Origin: Ruminococcaceae bacterium UBA5423
GTDB lineage: Bacteria; Bacillota; Clostridia; Oscillospirales; Acutalibacteraceae
Assembly (NCBI GenBank): GCA_002409375.1
Contig: DHNF01000048.1
Coordinates: forward strand, 1 to 9,782
DNA length: 9,782 bases
Reading direction: 5' to 3'
Of this stretch, positions 1 to 6,059 are shown in pieces; the stretch's first letter is position 1; each line of letters starts with the position of its first letter. A program made the position numbers and the translations under genes. The notes beneath the pieces were generated by a model that was not told the DNA's origin, ran no database searches, and was given only the letters and a program-made list of their open reading frames with translations.

Positions 1-281
1 AAGAATAAAAATGTAACAATTGCAGCCTCTTCATAGTTCTGAATCACAAACGCACCGACAACTGCAATTGTAACTAAAACATCAATACTTACTACTTTTA
101 CTCGTAAAGCCTGATATGCTTGAATGACAATAGGTGCTACACCTAAGATGGAAGCAAGAATCAATGACCAAGCAAAAATGCTCATATTTTCTATGGCCCA
201 CTTGCTTAAAAATCCAACTGCAATCAAAATACCACTAATTAATGCAATTATATTTTTATTTCTTAATATATGCCTTTGCAT
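1..281 (-). CDS. P1B-type heavy-metal transporting ATPase, N-terminal fragment
   Basis: Read on the minus strand from an ATG at 281, this frame stays open for 93 codons and runs off the window edge, so only the N-terminus is present. A GGGAG Shine-Dalgarno lies about 8 nt upstream. The peptide starts MQRHILRNKNIIALISG and is almost wholly hydrophobic, with helices at about residues 11-25, 35-55 and 63-92. The segment around residues 63-92 (VSIDVLVTIAVVGAF, then NYEEAAIVTFLF) resembles the early membrane helices of P1B ATPases of the CadA/ZntA/ZosA/PfeT group, which export divalent metals using ATP. No cytosolic HMA metal-binding domain precedes the first helix. The metal-binding CPx/SPC motif and the DKTGT phosphorylation site would lie beyond the edge, so the metal cannot be named. 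It is 71 nt downstream of the RIC-like gene with no obvious terminator between, so co-transcription is likely. Confidence 0.8.
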   Translation of the reverse strand, partial: MQRHILRNKNIIALISGILIAVGFLSKWAIENMSIFAWSLILASILGVAPIVIQAYQALRVKVVSIDVLVTIAVVGAFVIQNYEEAAIVTFLF

Positions 282-352
282 GCCCTCACTCCCTTTTTCA
301 GATTTTGTATATTCAACAAGACAATTACCATTAATGGAAAAGCAAGCTGAAT

Positions 353-655
353 TTAAACTTGATATGCTTGGTCTAATTCTGCAAGCATATTGTATACAGC
401 TTCATAGCTTTCACATACATCACCCGGAACTGTGTAGTTATCTGTAATTTCGCGTAACTTGGTGAATTCTTCGTTTAGCTCAGGTCTTTCTAAGCCTGTC
501 TCTTTGATTTTCTTATTGATTGTATCAAATACTTTTCGAACTTCATGAAATTCAGAGTGATTACCTCCATGAACTCTTTCTACAATCGGCACATATTGCT
601 CCAATGTTTTGAAATGCTTTTCCCTTGCCATGTTAAATGTTAGTTTGTTTGACAT
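353..655 (-). CDS. Small RIC/ScdA-like iron-sulfur cluster repair family protein (partial hemerythrin-like domain)
   Basis: This encodes 100 residues from an ATG with GAGGG about 8 nt upstream. Two stretches recall the RIC (ScdA/YtfE) di-iron family that repairs iron-sulfur clusters after nitrosative or oxidative stress: IVERVHGGNHSEFHEV (about 24-39), like the RIC VHGxNHPEL region, and LREITDNYTVPGDVCESY (about 67-84), like the RIC TxxYxxPxxAC region. Full RIC proteins are about 220 residues, with an N-terminal ScdA_N domain and a four-helix hemerythrin domain. This one lacks ScdA_N, the first helices and the terminal H-x-H-x-E-N motif, retaining H29, H33 and H37 as possible ligands. It starts and ends cleanly with a good ribosome binding site, so it looks like a real minimal protein and not a decayed gene. 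It may need to dimerise to hold a metal centre (inference). Function is assigned by family resemblance only. Confidence 0.7.
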   Translation of the reverse strand: MSNKLTFNMAREKHFKTLEQYVPIVERVHGGNHSEFHEVRKVFDTINKKIKETGLERPELNEEFTKLREITDNYTVPGDVCESYEAVYNMLAELDQAYQV

Positions 656-725
656 GTTCTATCCCTCTTTCTTTTTTGTGAGCTTATTGTATCATAATGA
701 AAATACAGTAAATGATTTTTACAAT

Positions 726-778
726 ATTATATCACATTGCATCATTCCGAGCATGTTGCAATTGCAACACGCTCGGAA
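726..778 (-). promoter_or_regulatory. Promoter of the RIC-like gene with palindromic operator (Crp/Fnr class II layout)
   Basis: On the minus strand a perfect TATAAT lies at 731-726, and the position 17 nt upstream holds no recognisable -35 box. A palindrome at 745-778 is centred between 761 and 762. Its core is TGTTGCAATTGCAACA and its outer arms are TTCCGAGC/GCTCGGAA, with one mismatch per arm (A753 opposite C770; a U-G wobble in minus-strand RNA). If transcription starts near 719, the centre is at about -42, the position used by class II Crp/Fnr activators. The TGTTGC-N4-GCAACA core has the shape of a Crp/Fnr-family site. The match to any specific regulator is inference. Confidence 0.55.
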
Positions 779-823
779 AATTTTGCTAAAAAGGTTTTAT
801 AGCATAGGGGAGTTTACCAACAA

Positions 824-856
824 TAAAGCCCTGCATCTTAAGGTTACAGGGCTTTA
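824..856 (-). terminator. Candidate intrinsic terminator of the DUF421 gene
   Basis: A perfect 10-bp inverted repeat (TAAAGCCCTG / CAGGGCTTTA) encloses a 13-nt loop and begins 17 nt after the stop codon of the DUF421 gene on the minus strand. The 3' arm ends in CTTTA and is followed by TTGTTGG, a weak U-tract, so efficiency may be modest. It separates this gene from the RIC-like transcription unit downstream. Confidence 0.5.
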
Positions 857-872
857 ATTTACTATCTGTTTT

Positions 873-1553
873 TTATTGATTTTCTTTTTTATAAAATGAA
901 ATATTTTGATTTCTATCACACACAGCTAAAAAAACGTCTTTGGCAGAACTAATCCCATTCTGATTTAACTGCTTTAAAAGCCAATTAAGATTAAAACCCA
1001 AGTGTTGCAAGTTTTTTTCTAATATTCTTCCATCCATAATAATTTCAGCAAACAAGGTTTCTTGCTCTGGCTTTAATTGAAAGTCCTCTGGTATTGTCGG
1101 ACGTCGTAAACTGTTAGGTAAAATGGTCAACTTACCGTTGTATTCAAACAATGCGGTCTGAATGCTACTCAGATCAAAGTACCCTTGCTCTCGACACATT
1201 ACCAAAAATTCATTAATGTCTAATTTTACTTTTTTCATGTTCTCTCGGTTCAATTTTCCTTTATCCATGATAATTCTCGACGTTCCATTAAGGTATTTGC
1301 GCGTTCTTGGAAACTTTCTTGCTATAACACCCAGCAGAAGAGTGGCCATTGCGTATATTACCATAGCCAAAAGAGGTTTCCAGGGTTCCTCTAATTCAGT
1401 CGCAAACTCTGCGGCTATCGATCCAATGGTAATGCCGGTAATATAATCAAAAAAGTCAAGCTGCGAAATCTGCTTGTTTCCCATTAACTTGGTCAATAAG
1501 AAAAGTGTCAAGTATGAAAAAATGCTAGTCAAGCATATTACTATAAATTCCAT
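873..1553 (-). CDS. DUF421 / YetF-family membrane protein
   Basis: This encodes 226 residues, the usual size for the family (Bacillus YetF, YdfR and YrbG relatives). The start is an ATG preceded by AGGTGA. Hydrophobic segments lie at about residues 2-22, 36-50 and 58-78, followed by a soluble C-terminal domain. Family-typical stretches are QLDFFDYITGITIGSIA (31-47), GKLNRENM (99-106) and REQGYFDLSSIQTALFEYNG (121-140), leading into KLTILP. The C-terminal part matches the YetF-type cytoplasmic domain often seen in spore-forming Firmicutes. The biochemical role is not established; some relatives are linked to spore or stress functions. It appears monocistronic: a candidate terminator follows it, and its neighbour upstream is divergent. 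The family assignment is secure, the function is not. Confidence 0.88.
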   Translation of the reverse strand: MEFIVICLTSIFSYLTLFLLTKLMGNKQISQLDFFDYITGITIGSIAAEFATELEEPWKPLLAMVIYAMATLLLGVIARKFPRTRKYLNGTSRIIMDKGKLNRENMKKVKLDINEFLVMCREQGYFDLSSIQTALFEYNGKLTILPNSLRRPTIPEDFQLKPEQETLFAEIIMDGRILEKNLQHLGFNLNWLLKQLNQNGISSAKDVFLAVCDRNQNISFYKKENQ

Positions 1554-1850
1554 AATTCACCTAGCCTTTTCTCTTTAGTTTTGACGTTTATAAATATTTT
1601 TCGCAAACAAGTATGAAATATTCAAAAGTACGAGACTGTCGATGTGTTGTTTGTTTTTCAACTATTATGTGCAAGGCAAGAATTGTATGTGTATGCATCA
1701 ACCTAAATAGAGCCGAATGTGAATAAAATATACCATAATGTTTATATGTTTAATAAGAAATATATATATAATTGTTGTAGCGGGGGTGTTAATATAAAAG
1801 CCATATAACTGTTTATAAACAAGGTTTAACTTAACCTATGGGGGGAAATT
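1554..1850. other. Divergent intergenic region, DUF421 gene to nagB-like gene
   Basis: This 297-nt region has no credible open frame. It should hold promoters for both flanking genes, but no pair of -35/-10 boxes stands out. A very AT-rich stretch at 1728-1772 ends in TATAAT (1767-1772) without a good -35. Downstream are ATTGTTGT at 1771-1778, a perfect 10-bp palindrome GTTTATAAAC at 1811-1820, and a short hairpin AGGTT/AACCT (about 1822-1837) just before the GGGGGG ribosome binding site. I saw no cre-like site. Confidence 0.45.
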
Positions 1851-2591
1851 ATGAAAACTTATATTTGTAGCAATCCACAGTCACTGGGGGAAAAAGCAGC
1901 CACTCTGGCTGAGCAAAAGCTTAATAATGCAATTAGCGAGCGGGGATATGCAAGGTTGATTTTATCAACCGGGGCATCACAGTTTGAAACAATCTCGGAA
2001 CTGGTTAACAAGAATGTTGATTGGTCAAACGTAGAGGTATTTCATTTGGATGAATATATAGACATAGATATTAATCATCCTGCAAGTTTCAGAAGGTATA
2101 TTCTTGACAGGTTTGCTTCAAAAGTAAATCTTAAGGCATTACATATGGTGAATGGGCAAGGGGATATAACTCGAAACATCAAAATGCTGACAAAAGAGAT
2201 AAGAAAATCACCAATAGACGTCGCTTTTATAGGTATTGGTGAGAATGCACACATTGCTTTTAATGATCCCCCGGCTGATTTTGATTGTACAGAAGCTTTT
2301 ATTATCGTAAATCTTGATGAAAAATGCAGACGGCAGCAGCTTAGGGAGGGCTGGTTTGATACACTTGACGAAGTGCCTAAAAAGGCAATATCAATGACCG
2401 TAAAGGAAATTATTAAATGCCATACAATAATTTCAAGTGTACCACATTCAGTTAAGGCTGAGGCTATTAAAAAAACATACGAGAATGAGATAACATCTCA
2501 GGTTCCTGCCACTATTTTAAAAAAGCACAAAGATTGGCATCTATTTCTTGACGAGGAATCTGCTGTTTTTGTGAAAGATTATCTTAAATAA
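1851..2591 (+). CDS. Glucosamine-6-phosphate deaminase/isomerase-like protein (NagB family)
   Basis: This encodes 246 residues, close to the usual size of NagB, which converts glucosamine-6-phosphate to fructose-6-phosphate and ammonia in the cytosol. The start ATG follows a GGGGGGA ribosome binding site. NagB-family landmarks appear in order: ILSTGAS phosphate loop (37-43), HLDEY (65-69) with D67 matching the general-base Asp72 of E. coli NagB, HPASFRRY (76-83), GIGENAHIAFNDP (128-140), KKAISMTV (177-184) and PATILKKH (219-226). In GIGENAHIAFNDP the position of E. coli Asp141 is Asn132 and that of Glu148 is Asp139, while the ring-opening His (H134) is kept. GIGEN-type NagB-like proteins form a distinct subgroup, so a related hexosamine phosphate is possible. 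It is 23 nt upstream of the hydrolase gene, probably in one operon. Confidence 0.85.
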   Translation: MKTYICSNPQSLGEKAATLAEQKLNNAISERGYARLILSTGASQFETISELVNKNVDWSNVEVFHLDEYIDIDINHPASFRRYILDRFASKVNLKALHMVNGQGDITRNIKMLTKEIRKSPIDVAFIGIGENAHIAFNDPPADFDCTEAFIIVNLDEKCRRQQLREGWFDTLDEVPKKAISMTVKEIIKCHTIISSVPHSVKAEAIKKTYENEITSQVPATILKKHKDWHLFLDEESAVFVKDYLK

Positions 2592-2614
2592 TAAAACCAT
2601 AAAGGGGTATTGGC

Positions 2615-3625
2615 ATGAGAAGAACCGACCCGATGCTACAGCTAAAATCAATGTTGAAAAAAGCTAACCCAAAGCTATCTTATAAAAAAGACACCAATTT
2701 AAATGAGTGGCGCAACAGTCTTGAAAACAAACTAAAAGAATTGTTAGGCGTAATCAATTATGCTCCGGTGTTGCCAAACTTGCGTATTAAAGGGGAAAAG
2801 AAAAAAGACGGATACACATTAATTAGATTTACGATTGCTACAGAAGAATTTTTTGATATGCCATGCAACTTGCTGTTACCAGACGGTGTAAAAAATCCTC
2901 CACTTATTATATGTCTACAAGGACACAGTAACGGAATGCACATATCAATAGGCGAGCCTAAATATCAAGGTGATAAAGAGATAATCGCCGGCGGGCGTGA
3001 TTTTGCAATCCAGGCGGTACATAGGGGCAAAGCTGCTTTGTGTTTGGAACAGCGTTATTTTGGTGAACGGCGCACAAAAAATGATGTACCCGGCACGGAG
3101 TGCTGGGTACCATCAATGACTGAGCTAATGCTTGGCAGAAGCGCCTTGGCGGGCCGTGTTTGGGATATAAGCAGAGCCCTGGATGTTATTGAAAAACACT
3201 TTCAATATGTAGATTTGAGCCGAGTTGGTCTTATGGGTAATTCGGGTGGCGGTACGGCAACCTGGTATGCTGCTTGCTTAGAAAGCAGAATTTCTGCAAT
3301 AATGTCATCTTGCTCGGTTTGCACTTATGCAAAATCTATAGCCGTGATAAAACATTGTATGGATCAGCATATTCCGGGGGCACTTAACTGGTTTGAAATG
3401 GGAGATTTAGCTGGTTTAATTGCGCCAAGACCTTTGGTGATAGTGGCGGGTAGAAATGATGATATTTTTCCATTAGAAGGTGTGTATGAGGCATATCAAT
3501 GCATTCAGGAAATCTATACCGCCTTTAAAGCAGAAAATGCTTGCCGTCTCGTTATCGGAGAGGGCGGACACCGTTTTTATCCCGAACAAGCTTGGCAGGT
3601 TTTTTCCGAACTTACAGGTTGGTAA
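2615..3625 (+). CDS. Alpha/beta hydrolase, possible carbohydrate esterase
   Basis: This encodes 336 residues from an ATG with AAAGGGG upstream. The fold is a dienelactone hydrolase/acetyl-xylan-esterase-like alpha/beta hydrolase (Abhydrolase_7 or AXE1 type). An N-terminal helical extension (1-50) leads to the first strand and oxyanion region PPLIICLQGHSNG (95-107). The nucleophile elbow is GNSGGG (208-213), with Ser210 in the GxSxG motif. A candidate acid is Asp282 or Asp283 in VAGRNDDIFP, and the catalytic His is H319 in GEGGHRFYP. There is no signal peptide, so it should act in the cytosol on an imported substrate. Together with the NagB-like protein this suggests removal of an acyl group from a sugar (inference). 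The esterase substrate cannot be told from sequence. It converges with the GH4 gene, 37 nt away, with no clear terminator between. Confidence 0.8.
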   Translation: MRRTDPMLQLKSMLKKANPKLSYKKDTNLNEWRNSLENKLKELLGVINYAPVLPNLRIKGEKKKDGYTLIRFTIATEEFFDMPCNLLLPDGVKNPPLIICLQGHSNGMHISIGEPKYQGDKEIIAGGRDFAIQAVHRGKAALCLEQRYFGERRTKNDVPGTECWVPSMTELMLGRSALAGRVWDISRALDVIEKHFQYVDLSRVGLMGNSGGGTATWYAACLESRISAIMSSCSVCTYAKSIAVIKHCMDQHIPGALNWFEMGDLAGLIAPRPLVIVAGRNDDIFPLEGVYEAYQCIQEIYTAFKAENACRLVIGEGGHRFYPEQAWQVFSELTGW

Positions 3626-3662
3626 TGTATGCTGAAATAAACTTTATATGTGTAATTATTCA

Positions 3663-4979
3663 TCAATTATAATTTGGTAGCCAATTGCCGTGTGCATCAA
3701 TAAGGTCATCACACAAGGATATAATCTCATCAATAGTAAGTTCGGCTGAAGTATGAGGATCCAAAAGTGCGGCTTGATATATGGCATCTTTGCAGTGATT
3801 TGTAGCAGCTTCAATAGTTAATAATTGTGGGTTTATGTTTGTACGATTAATTGCCGCAAGTTGTTCTGGTAGATCGCCGACTATGGTGGGGGTGATCCCG
3901 TTTCCATTTACCAAACACGGCACTTCAACACAGGCCTTTCGCGGCAAATTGGTAATAAGCCCATTATTCATTGTATTGCCGCCTATAGTATATGGTTTGT
4001 TAGTTACCATAGCTTCTATAATTCTTGACGCATACTCAGGACTTCGTTTGTGTTCCAAGTTTGGGTTGTCTACAAGCGTTTTCCTCATGTCTTCCCAATA
4101 GTTAATTTGTTCGATACAGCGACGGGGATATTCGTCTAACGGTATATTATATTTTTCTATCAATTCGGGGTTGCGGGATTTAATAAAATAGGGTAGATAC
4201 TCAGACAAGTGCTCACTGGATTCAGTAACATAATATCCGAACCTCATCATTATCTCGAGCCGTACAAGATTTTGCTTGTCCTCTATTTTGCCCTCGGACA
4301 CTCGTTGCTTTATTTGAGGATACATATCCTTGCCGTTTTTGTTTATCGACAAAAGCCAAGATTGGTGGTTGATTCCGGCAATCAAACTGCATATGCTGTC
4401 ATCGTTTTGATCCAACATGCCTACGCTGCGAAGCAGACTCCACACGCACACTTGTACACTGTGGCATAGCCCGACGGTCTTTATGTGGGTTTTACGCAAC
4501 ATGGTACCGGTCAATATTGCCATGGGGTTTGTATAATTTAAAAACCATGCATTTGGACAAACAGATTCCATATCATTTGCAAAGTCAAGCAATACAGGAA
4601 TTGTTCTAAGTCCACGGAAAATGCCGCCGATACCCAGTGTATCACCTATTGTCTGGCGCAGTCCGTATTTCTTCGGTATTTCAAAGTCTGTAATTGTGCA
4701 GGGATCATATCCGCCGACATGTATTGCATTAATTACAAAATCGGCATTACGCAATGCTTCTTTTCGTTGTTCAACTCCAATATATTTTTTTATTGTTGCA
4801 CCGCTATTGTACTTATTATTTATTGAACAAATCACATTATATGAATCGTTTAACCGACCGGCATCGATATCATAAAGTGCAATATCAATATTTTTAAGTG
4901 AGTCCGCAAGCAGACAGTCGCCTAATACATTTTTAGAGAAAACAACACTTCCTGCACCCATAAATGTAATTTTAATCAC
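3663..4979 (-). CDS. melA: GH4 NAD-dependent glycosidase, alpha-galactosidase (MelA) type
   Basis: This encodes 438 residues from a GTG start with AAAGG about 8-10 nt upstream. A longer frame reaches a TTG at 4997 but would bury the ribosome binding site. Family 4 glycosidases hydrolyse by NAD+-dependent oxidation at C3 and elimination, and need a divalent metal. Visible landmarks are the Rossmann motif KITFMGAGS (3-11), LYDID (35-39) for NAD ribose binding, VINAIHVGGYD (82-92), RQTIGDTLGIGGIFRGLRTI (108-127), NYTNPMA (148-154), GLCHSV (170-175) and GINHQSW (202-208). C172 and H205 should bind the metal. CHSV is the signature of alpha-galactosidase-type GH4, while alpha-glucosidases carry CHEI, galacturonidases CHG and phospho-glucosidases CDMP. 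There is no signal peptide, so hydrolysis is cytosolic after import. It is divergent from the AraC regulator. Exact glycoside specificity is uncertain, since GH4 members vary. Confidence 0.92.
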   Translation of the reverse strand: MIKITFMGAGSVVFSKNVLGDCLLADSLKNIDIALYDIDAGRLNDSYNVICSINNKYNSGATIKKYIGVEQRKEALRNADFVINAIHVGGYDPCTITDFEIPKKYGLRQTIGDTLGIGGIFRGLRTIPVLLDFANDMESVCPNAWFLNYTNPMAILTGTMLRKTHIKTVGLCHSVQVCVWSLLRSVGMLDQNDDSICSLIAGINHQSWLLSINKNGKDMYPQIKQRVSEGKIEDKQNLVRLEIMMRFGYYVTESSEHLSEYLPYFIKSRNPELIEKYNIPLDEYPRRCIEQINYWEDMRKTLVDNPNLEHKRSPEYASRIIEAMVTNKPYTIGGNTMNNGLITNLPRKACVEVPCLVNGNGITPTIVGDLPEQLAAINRTNINPQLLTIEAATNHCKDAIYQAALLDPHTSAELTIDEIISLCDDLIDAHGNWLPNYN

Positions 4980-5017
4980 AAAAATCCGACCTTTCAATTA
5001 TTATTAAATTTAAGTTT

Positions 5018-5046
5018 ATTATATTAAATACGATTGTTAATGTATA
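5018..5046 (-). promoter_or_regulatory. Candidate GH4 gene promoter
   Basis: On the minus strand, TATACA at 5046-5041 (4 of 6 matches to the -35 consensus) is separated by 17 nt from a perfect TATAAT at 5023-5018. The implied start near 5011 leaves a leader of about 30 nt before the GTG start. Its -35 region falls inside the spacer of the opposing promoter, so both could not be occupied at once. Confidence 0.5.
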
Positions 5047-5062
5047 TATCATAAGGTTTTAT
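5034..5062 (+). promoter_or_regulatory. Candidate AraC-regulator gene promoter
   Basis: TTGTTA at 5034-5039 is separated by 17 nt from TTTTAT at 5057-5062 (4 of 6 matches each). A start near 5069 leaves about 33 nt to the ATG at 5102. Matches are modest and the region is AT-rich, so confidence is limited. It overlaps the opposing GH4 promoter. Confidence 0.35.
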
Positions 5063-5101
5063 GTTTTTTTATTTTATGGATTTTTGTTGGGGGCATTAAA
5101 A

Positions 5102-5950
5102 ATGGCTATGAGAAATAACACATATATCTATATACATCCGCAAGGTGATTTGAACGCAGAAATTATACACTGCGGCATGGGAGAATGTGATCCTGGTCAT
5201 AGCTACGGTCCCGCTGTCAGAGACCATTATTTAATTCATTACGTTTTGTCTGGCAAGGGGGTGTTCAATGATGGTAAATTCTGTCATAATATTGAAAAGG
5301 GACAAGGCTTTTTGATTGTTCCTAACAAGTTAACCTCGTATACCGCGGATAGCGAATACCCTTGGACATACATATGGGTTGGATTCAACGGCAGCAAATT
5401 TGATAATCTTCTGAGTATGGCGTGTATCACCGAACATAATCCCGTATTTAAAGATGCCCGATGCACCGAGTTCTTTTTAGGTATGTTAAGCGGATCGGGG
5501 CAGCTGCAAAAAACAGACGGTGAGGTAAACGCTTTAAGAATTTTAGGTGAGCTTTATCGCTTTTTTTCGCATATTTCAAGCCAAAACCGAAAAGGACAGC
5601 CATCCAGACAATTGGTCTCAGATAAGGTGGTTGACTTTATACACAATAATGTAAACTGTGAAATATCAATATCTAACCTTGCTAATGACTTTGGTTATAA
5701 CCGATCATATTTTTGTGAATTGTTTAAAAAAGAAAAGGGGATTTCGCCGCAACAATATCTTATTGAGTATCGTATGGATCTTGCGCTTCACTTGCTTAAA
5801 TCAACCGATTTAAAAGTTAGCGATATTGCCAGAAGTGTAGGATATAAGGACGCTCTGCTATTCTCGCGTATGTTTAAATCAAAGAATGGGGTATGCCCCG
5901 GTAGTTTTAGAAATCGAATTAAAACTAATATCCGATTAAAAGATAATTAA
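5102..5950 (+). CDS. AraC-family transcriptional regulator
   Basis: This encodes 282 residues. The frame extends back to a TTG at 5084, but GGGGG at 5089-5093 sits 8 nt before the ATG at 5102, which is the likely start. Residues 1-100 form a cupin-like ligand domain of the AraC_binding type (RDHYLIHYVLSGKGVF, 40-55; GFLIVP, 69-74; YIWVGFNG, 90-97). The C-terminal part (about 170-275) holds two helix-turn-helix motifs: ISISNLANDFGYNRSYFCEL (188-207) and the second containing KVSDIARSVGYKDALLFSRM (238-257). It probably activates the GH4 gene and the transporter in response to an imported sugar, as MsmR/RafR-type relatives do (inference from position). Its last seven residues and stop codon are encoded by one arm of the long hairpin at 5926-6032. 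Confidence 0.9.
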   Translation: MAMRNNTYIYIHPQGDLNAEIIHCGMGECDPGHSYGPAVRDHYLIHYVLSGKGVFNDGKFCHNIEKGQGFLIVPNKLTSYTADSEYPWTYIWVGFNGSKFDNLLSMACITEHNPVFKDARCTEFFLGMLSGSGQLQKTDGEVNALRILGELYRFFSHISSQNRKGQPSRQLVSDKVVDFIHNNVNCEISISNLANDFGYNRSYFCELFKKEKGISPQQYLIEYRMDLALHLLKSTDLKVSDIARSVGYKDALLFSRMFKSKNGVCPGSFRNRIKTNIRLKDN

Positions 5951-6032
5951 AATTTCCGAATATTTTTTGTGTCGGGCAACGGAGTCCGGCGCAAAAAGAC
6001 CGGAAAGATATTAAGTTTTTAGTCGGATATTA
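5926..6032. repeat. Long imperfect inverted repeat (about 107 nt hairpin)
   Basis: Three nested stems form one elongated hairpin. The outer stem pairs 5926-5942 with 6016-6032 (17 positions, two of them G-U). The middle stem pairs 5953-5958 with 6001-6006 (TTTCCG/CGGAAA). The inner stem pairs 5963-5975 with 5986-5998 (13 positions, three of them G-U). The loop is GCAACGGAGT (5976-5985). TTAA at 5947-5950 can also pair with 6011-6014. CCG/CGG triplets recur along the arms. The 5' arm overlaps the end of the AraC gene and contributes its stop. There is no U-tract right after the structure, so it is not a standard terminator. It could be a MITE-like insertion, a structured RNA or an mRNA-stabilising hairpin. 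Confidence 0.65.
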
Positions 6033-6059
6033 ATAAATAATTATAATGAGGTGTTAATT

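Noticed and set aside
15..70. 10-bp inverted repeat ACAATTGCAG (15-24) and CTGCAATTGT (61-70) at the left edge
   Set aside because: It lies inside a conserved coding segment of the ATPase, is short and AT-rich, and does not reach the window edge, unlike the right-end repeat.
124..447. Plus-strand open frame of 107 codons opposite the ATPase and RIC-like genes
   Set aside because: The minus-strand frames show clear family motifs and ribosome binding sites; this one is their antisense shadow.
745..778. Palindrome considered as an intrinsic terminator
   Set aside because: Neither strand shows a proper U-tract after it, its centre has almost no loop, and its position relative to the -10 box fits an operator better.
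609..857. Open frame on the plus strand across the RIC promoter region
   Set aside because: It overlaps the start of the RIC-like gene, a promoter and a terminator hairpin, lacks a ribosome binding site and has no recognisable protein features.
3626..3662. Bidirectional terminator between the convergent hydrolase and GH4 genes
   Set aside because: The 37-nt gap has no hairpin with a usable stem.
4980..4997. Upstream TTG start for the GH4 gene
   Set aside because: It would place the AAAGG ribosome binding site inside the coding region; the GTG at 4979 gives the usual MIKITF-type GH4 N-terminus.
6019..6047. TATAAT at 6042-6047 as a promoter for the epimerase-like gene
   Set aside because: The -35 position reads TTAGTC, and a start about 7 nt later would remove the ribosome binding site at 6049-6053.
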